Source: Blastocladiella britannica
Lineage: Eukaryota > Blastocladiomycota > Blastocladiomycetes > Blastocladiales > Blastocladiaceae
Length of the DNA stretch: 12,505 nucleotides
Direction of reading: 5' to 3'
NCBI GenBank assembly: GCA_025349905.2
Contig: MU625070.1
Location: 1-12,505 of the forward strand
Shown: one piece after another, positions 9,701 to 12,505 of the stretch
How the letters are laid out: every line of letters starts with the position of its first letter
Numbering within the stretch: position 1 is the first letter of the stretch
The notes under the pieces: model-generated
The model's input: only the letters and a program-made list of their open reading frames with translations
Databases searched by the model: none
Told to the model about the DNA's origin: nothing
Made by a program: the position numbers and the translations under genes

Positions 9701-10191
9701 AGCCCTGTTGTTACATTTACCTTGTTAGTTAGTTTTCATTTCATTCAAAGGCATAAGAAAAGTAGTACATACCATCATGGTGTAGGTCTTTCCGGACCCC
9801 GTCTGACCGTAGGCAAACACGGTGCCGTTGTAACCCTTGAGCACCTCTAATTATATATTTTGGAATGTGAGACGCCTCCAATAAGAAAAAAAATATATAT
9901 ATGGGTACCATCGACAATCGGCTTCACCGAGTGGTTGAACAGGTACTCTTGCGAGCGCGTGTAGTCAAAGACGCGGTCGAACGAGAAGCCGCCTTTAAAG
10001 ACTTGGCCCTATAGTGTATTATACGATCCATTTGAATGAAATTCCTTCATAACAATGAAAAAAAAATTGAATACCTCAATGTTCACCGACTCCTCGGTAT
10101 CGTCCACGGTGATGATGGGCACGCCGCCCTCGGCAATCTCGCGCTTGTTTTGCGGGCGGAACCGCAGCACCACCTTGATGTTGCCCGACAT
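6720..10191 (-). CDS. KIF5: Kinesin-1 (conventional kinesin) heavy chain
   Basis: This plus-end-directed microtubule motor carries cytoplasmic cargo using ATP. Minus-strand exons are 10191-10075, 10008-9909, 9846-9773, 9704-9548, 9490-7859 and 7669-6720, giving 3030 nt and 1009 residues. The motor domain covers about 1-335. The P-loop GQTGSGKT is at 86-93, switch [10 protein letters not shown] at 200-208 and switch II DLAGSE at 233-238. Junctions restore family sequence: TYTMMGSDID and [16 protein letters not shown]. The neck follows at about 336-375, then an Ala/Ser/Pro-rich hinge (about 390-460), a long coiled coil from [12 protein letters not shown] onward, a six-glycine break at 705-710, and the conserved stretch [10 protein letters not shown] (about 867-876). 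The tail carries [10 protein letters not shown], whose IAK motif (957-959) folds back to inhibit the motor in this family. The length slightly exceeds the roughly 930-970 residues usual in fungi, because of the hinge. The start is chosen from the typical [14 protein letters not shown]-terminus. Confidence in identity is very high. Confidence 0.96.
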
Positions 10192-10252
10192 TGATGATTA
10201 TTGCTGGTGTTGGTTTTTTCGGCGGTGCAGTGGTTTTCTATTTCCCCCCGTG

Positions 10253-10268
10253 CAGTAGTAGTAGTAGG
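10253..10268. repeat. (TAG)n microsatellite
   Basis: About four to five tandem copies of a TAG/GTA trinucleotide lie in the noncoding region upstream of the kinesin start, just beside the TATA palindrome. Confidence 0.7.
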
Positions 10269-10362
10269 CGTGTATATATACAGTAGGGAGGACTGCCTAC
10301 TAGACCAATAAAGAGAAAAAAAAACGGCGAAAGAGAGGTGAGAGAGATGATGACGGTGGAGA

Positions 10363-10376
10363 GAACGAACGAACGA
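10363..10376. repeat. (GAAC)n tetranucleotide tract
   Basis: Three tandem GAAC units and a partial fourth lie in the pyrimidine-rich (minus strand) leader or promoter of the kinesin gene. A near-copy, GAAAGAAC, follows. Confidence 0.6.
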
Positions 10377-10472
10377 AAGAACGCCACCTTCACAACCCCG
10401 CCACCCAGGCCACAGTCAGTCAGCCTATAGAATATGTATGGACAAAATATGTGCATTGAATAAGTCATAGTC

Positions 10473-11561
10473 TCAGGCCGGCAATGGCGGAGAAGAACCC
10501 TTGGCGCCGTCCTGATGCTGCTGCTGGATGTGCCCAGCTGGCTCAGTGAGGGCCGCCCACCGCCTCGACACCCCCCACGCGGCCGCAATCGCCGTAATCA
10601 GCCCCAGCACCGCCGCCGCCACGTTAAGCCCCAACGACGCTTTCGCGACCGATACCACCACCACGGGCTTACCCACGAACCGCACCGGCCCGCCGTCGTC
10701 TGCCGCAATGGTCCGCCAACTGTTCCACCCAGCCACCAGCACCGTCTGTGCGACCGCCGCCATCGCCACGAACCCCGCGGCGGCCACAAACACCGCGCGC
10801 ACGGTCCGTGGCGACGCCCCGCGGCGCGCCAGCTGTAACGGGAACGACCGCGACCCAACCGACGCCGACACCGCCAAGTCAGCGACCACCGCCACTACCG
10901 CACAGACCAATGCGGCGGTCCCCGCAGCGGCGGCGGCCCGCGCCGATCGCGAGTCGGTGACCCCGCCGTCGGCGTCACGGTGGACCAACACGAGCACGCG
11001 CCACCCGTCGATGGCGGCAATCACGCTCAGGAATAAGTGCAAGGCTGCGGCAACGGGAACAACGACCCTGGGAGACGTCCATCGGCGCCGGCGCAAGTGC
11101 GAGGGACCCCGGGATGCGGTCGTCAGCGGGACACCTAAGATGCGGCGCTCAGTGCGCAGCGTGATGGGGTGCGTATCGGCTATTGCTGCTGGTGCTGGTG
11201 TCGGTCTTGGTGGTGCCCTGTCGTGGGACATCTCGTACCCGTCCCCTTCTTCTCGGTGACTATGGCCATGCGCATCCGACGCCATGGTCGAGGACGAGGC
11301 CGAGTCGGACCGGGTCAGAAACGCCGCCCGGTGCGACGGAGACGACGGCGAGGGCACCGGCGAGGTGGTGGAGCGCAACTTGAGCAACAGCCGGTCCGAG
11401 GATGCGGTCAGTGCGGCCGCCGCCGGGTCCAGGTCGAGGAGAGTGCGGGGCCTAGAGGATGGGGATACGATAGTGGCAGCCGAGGCATTGGGCGGAAACG
11501 TGTCGGAGCGCGTGGTTACGATGGTGACGCGAGGGCGCTTTGGGGGGGTCGAGGTATCCAT
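10473..11561 (-). CDS. Unrecognised protein with four predicted membrane segments
   Basis: This single intronless frame encodes 362 residues and starts at the ATG at 11561-11559. I do not recognise the family. The first 165 residues are Ser/Pro/Thr-rich and probably disordered, with a basic start (PKRPRV), an acidic/His patch near 96-114, and an Arg-rich patch RRRR (157-160) just before the first membrane segment. Predicted membrane helices lie at about 166-187, 208-234, 255-278 and 299-331. They are rich in Ala and Val, with short Arg-containing loops between them (for example QLARRG, 243-248). The C-terminus is short and Gln-rich (QQQHQ, 346-350). A tetraspan, MARVEL-like or small transporter fold is possible, but no diagnostic residue supports any of these. 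The opposite strand is also open here (10528-11259). I prefer the minus strand because only it gives regularly spaced hydrophobic helices and a coherent disordered N-terminus. It lies head-to-tail between EIF1AD and kinesin. Confidence 0.7.
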   Translation of the reverse strand: MDTSTPPKRPRVTIVTTRSDTFPPNASAATIVSPSSRPRTLLDLDPAAAALTASSDRLLLKLRSTTSPVPSPSSPSHRAAFLTRSDSASSSTMASDAHGHSHREEGDGYEMSHDRAPPRPTPAPAAIADTHPITLRTERRILGVPLTTASRGPSHLRRRRWTSPRVVVPVAAALHLFLSVIAAIDGWRVLVLVHRDADGGVTDSRSARAAAAAGTAALVCAVVAVVADLAVSASVGSRSFPLQLARRGASPRTVRAVFVAAAGFVAMAAVAQTVLVAGWNSWRTIAADDGGPVRFVGKPVVVVSVAKASLGLNVAAAVLGLITAIAAAWGVSRRWAALTEPAGHIQQQHQDGAKGSSPPLPA

Positions 11562-11708
11562 TATTATGCGCTCTTCTTTCTCTTTTGTGCAAAATGCCAG
11601 AACAAGATGTGTGCCAGGAGACGATGTGGTTGTGTTTTGTTGCGTTTAACGCCAAAGAGAGGAAATGGTCAAGGGCAGGGCAAATGTGAGGAGCATTAAA
11701 AAAAAGGG
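11562..11708. other. Short intergenic gap, EIF1AD to membrane-protein gene
   Basis: These 147 bases must hold both the 3' UTR of the EIF1AD gene and the promoter of the four-helix membrane-protein gene, both on the minus strand. No clear AATAAA was seen on the minus strand. An A-run lies at 11698-11705 on the plus strand. Confidence 0.5.
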
Positions 11709-12312
11709 TTATTCATTGCCGTCGGAATCCGAGGATTCAGAGGAAGACGAGGAGTCGGATGCTCGAGATCCGCGGTTGGGATTCCGGAACAGCTCGTCGT
11801 CGTCATCGTTGTCGTCGTCGGACTGGCCGTCACTTCCGCTGTTCTTGTCAGCTGCACCTTTGCCACTTCTCCGACCTGGCGATGATGATGCGCTAAGCTC
11901 AAACTCCGATGGCCAGTGCCCCGACCGCCGGAGCTGCGCAATGTGCTCGGCGTACAGCACAAATGCAATCTCCCCACCAATCTTGTTGCTTCCTGCTACA
12001 CCTGGAGCAGTGACACTTGCCAGTGGGACTACTGGAGCAAACACCACGTACGAGTCTATTGTTTCTGCAATGTGAGCTCCACAAGCAAATAGGATCCTAG
12101 TAAGAAGACGTACCCCGCTTGACCCAAATCACATTGCGGAACCGTGGGGGCATCTCCGCCAGCGTCTCGGTGCCGTCGGGCAGTCGCACCAGGTGCAAGT
12201 TGTTCCCGCGGTTGGCCACCACGTGCGCGACCACTTGGCCCGGTAATGGCGTCGGGTCGGACGCCAGGTACGACTGGATAGCGTGCTTCTTGTGCTTGGT
12301 AGAGGCCGACAT
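11709..12312 (-). CDS. EIF1AD: EIF1AD-type eIF1A/S1-like RNA-binding protein
   Basis: Two minus-strand exons, 12312-12114 and 12064-11709, join at phase 1 across a 49-nt intron (12113-12065, donor GTACGT, acceptor TTGCAG) to give 184 residues. The join restores VWVKRG-type sequence, IWVKRGETIDSYVV, matching the eIF1A-like OB fold (about residues 20-115). Recognisable family positions include GNNLHLV (36-42), MPPRFRN (54-60) and the IAFVLYAEHI strand-helix with a following HWP. The tail is Ser/Asp-rich and contains ELFRNPNR (157-164), which parallels the LFxNxNR motif of animal EIF1AD. The family is conserved in eukaryotes. It is distinct from the canonical initiation factor eIF1A, which lacks this tail motif. 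Precise function is unsettled: a nuclear or nucleolar RNA-binding role and a link to ribosome biogenesis are likely. The start is fixed by the next in-frame Met being inside the OB fold. The ATG sits in an AT-repeat with no favourable -3 purine. Confidence 0.92.
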
Positions 12313-12322
12313 ATATATATAT
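12311..12322. repeat. (AT)n tract including the EIF1AD start codon
   Basis: Six AT dinucleotides run directly into the EIF1AD start codon, so on the minus strand the ATG ends a TATATATATATG string. The tract could be a TATA-like element or simply a short AT-rich leader. Confidence 0.7.
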
Positions 12323-12505
12323 TATTTTTTGACAGTGCAACGGCTGCGCACTGAACAGAGCTTCAGATGCAGAAATCCGTGATGGAAGTGATGTGGGACA
12401 AAACGTCCGTTTTATCGCCAACGGAATTCTTCAGGCCTTGTTTTTCCAGCACCAAACCAAGCTGTTTTTCTCGTTGCTTTTTCTTGCTGGAATTCCACGA
12501 GCATT
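12313..12505. other. Right edge, upstream region of EIF1AD, no gene seen
   Basis: These 193 bases hold the presumed promoter and 5' UTR of EIF1AD. An 8-bp inverted repeat (TTCCAGCA at 12444-12451, TGCTGGAA at 12485-12492) and two copies of GGAATTC (12423-12429, 12489-12495) are present. Open frames across the stretch show no recognisable protein. Confidence 0.5.

Larger units (their letters stand above)
10192..10472. promoter_or_regulatory. Upstream region of the kinesin gene
   Basis: These 281 bases separate the kinesin start from the stop of the next minus-strand gene. A perfect 12-bp palindrome, TGTATATATACA, lies at 10271-10282, about 80 bases upstream of the kinesin ATG, and could be a TATA element. 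On the coding strand the region is pyrimidine-rich (about 10310-10380), as is common in fungal promoters. It also contains a (TAG)n tract at 10253-10268 and a (GAAC)n tract at 10363-10376. The 3' UTR of the upstream membrane-protein gene must also lie here. Confidence 0.5.

Noticed and set aside
10528..11259. Plus-strand open frame of 243 codons opposite the four-helix membrane protein
   Set aside because: It is Thr/Ala/Arg-rich without structure. The minus strand gives regular hydrophobic helices. It remains the least certain strand choice in the window.
12056..12421. Minus-strand frame of 121 codons overlapping EIF1AD
   Set aside because: It is out of frame with the EIF1AD OB fold and crosses its promoter, with no recognisable sequence.

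Overview
The window looks like nuclear DNA from a zoosporic fungus. The evidence is GC-rich coding exons cut by short AT-rich spliceosomal introns (44-94 nt, one of 189 nt), a fungal-style kinesin-1 heavy chain, a TmcB/TmcC-like multi-pass membrane protein, and a protein repeat built around LEWW/LxWW. I associate these WW repeats and large Tmc-like families with Blastocladiomycota and chytrids. Blastocladiomycota is my best guess, but the phylum is inferred and not proven here. No bacterial, viral or organellar signature was seen.

Layout, left to right. (1) Positions 133-1299 hold two broken pieces of paralogous WW-repeat genes. A C-terminal piece on the minus strand (133 to about 447) lies head-to-head with a 5'-truncated, frameshifted piece on the plus strand (about 443-1299). 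(2) Positions 1544-6553, plus strand, hold a nine-exon gene for a Tmc-like membrane protein of about 1478 residues. It has about 11 membrane segments, a cytosolic TPR-type domain and a 16-nt micro-exon. (3) Positions 6720-10191, minus strand, hold a six-exon conventional kinesin (kinesin-1) heavy chain of 1009 residues, from motor domain to the autoinhibitory IAK tail. (4) Positions 10473-11561, minus strand, hold an intronless, unrecognised protein with four predicted membrane segments. (5) Positions 11709-12312, minus strand, hold a two-exon EIF1AD orthologue (eIF1A/S1-like RNA-binding protein) of 184 residues. The last 193 bases are the upstream region of that gene, with no gene seen.

The three minus-strand genes form a head-to-tail series. 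The Tmc-like gene and the kinesin gene converge, with only 166 bases between their stop codons and interleaved poly(A) signals. The genes share no obvious pathway: one is a membrane protein of the Dictyostelium macrocyst (Tmc) type, one a microtubule motor, one an orphan membrane protein and one an RNA-binding housekeeping factor. This is an ordinary eukaryotic neighbourhood and not a gene cluster.

Exon models were built by hand. I matched reading frame and splice phase across each GT-AG intron and checked that family-typical sequence was restored at the junction. The full kinesin (3030 nt), EIF1AD (555 nt) and Tmc-like (4437 nt) coding sequences stay in frame throughout. The junction between Tmc-like exons 2 and 3 is the only one I consider unsettled.
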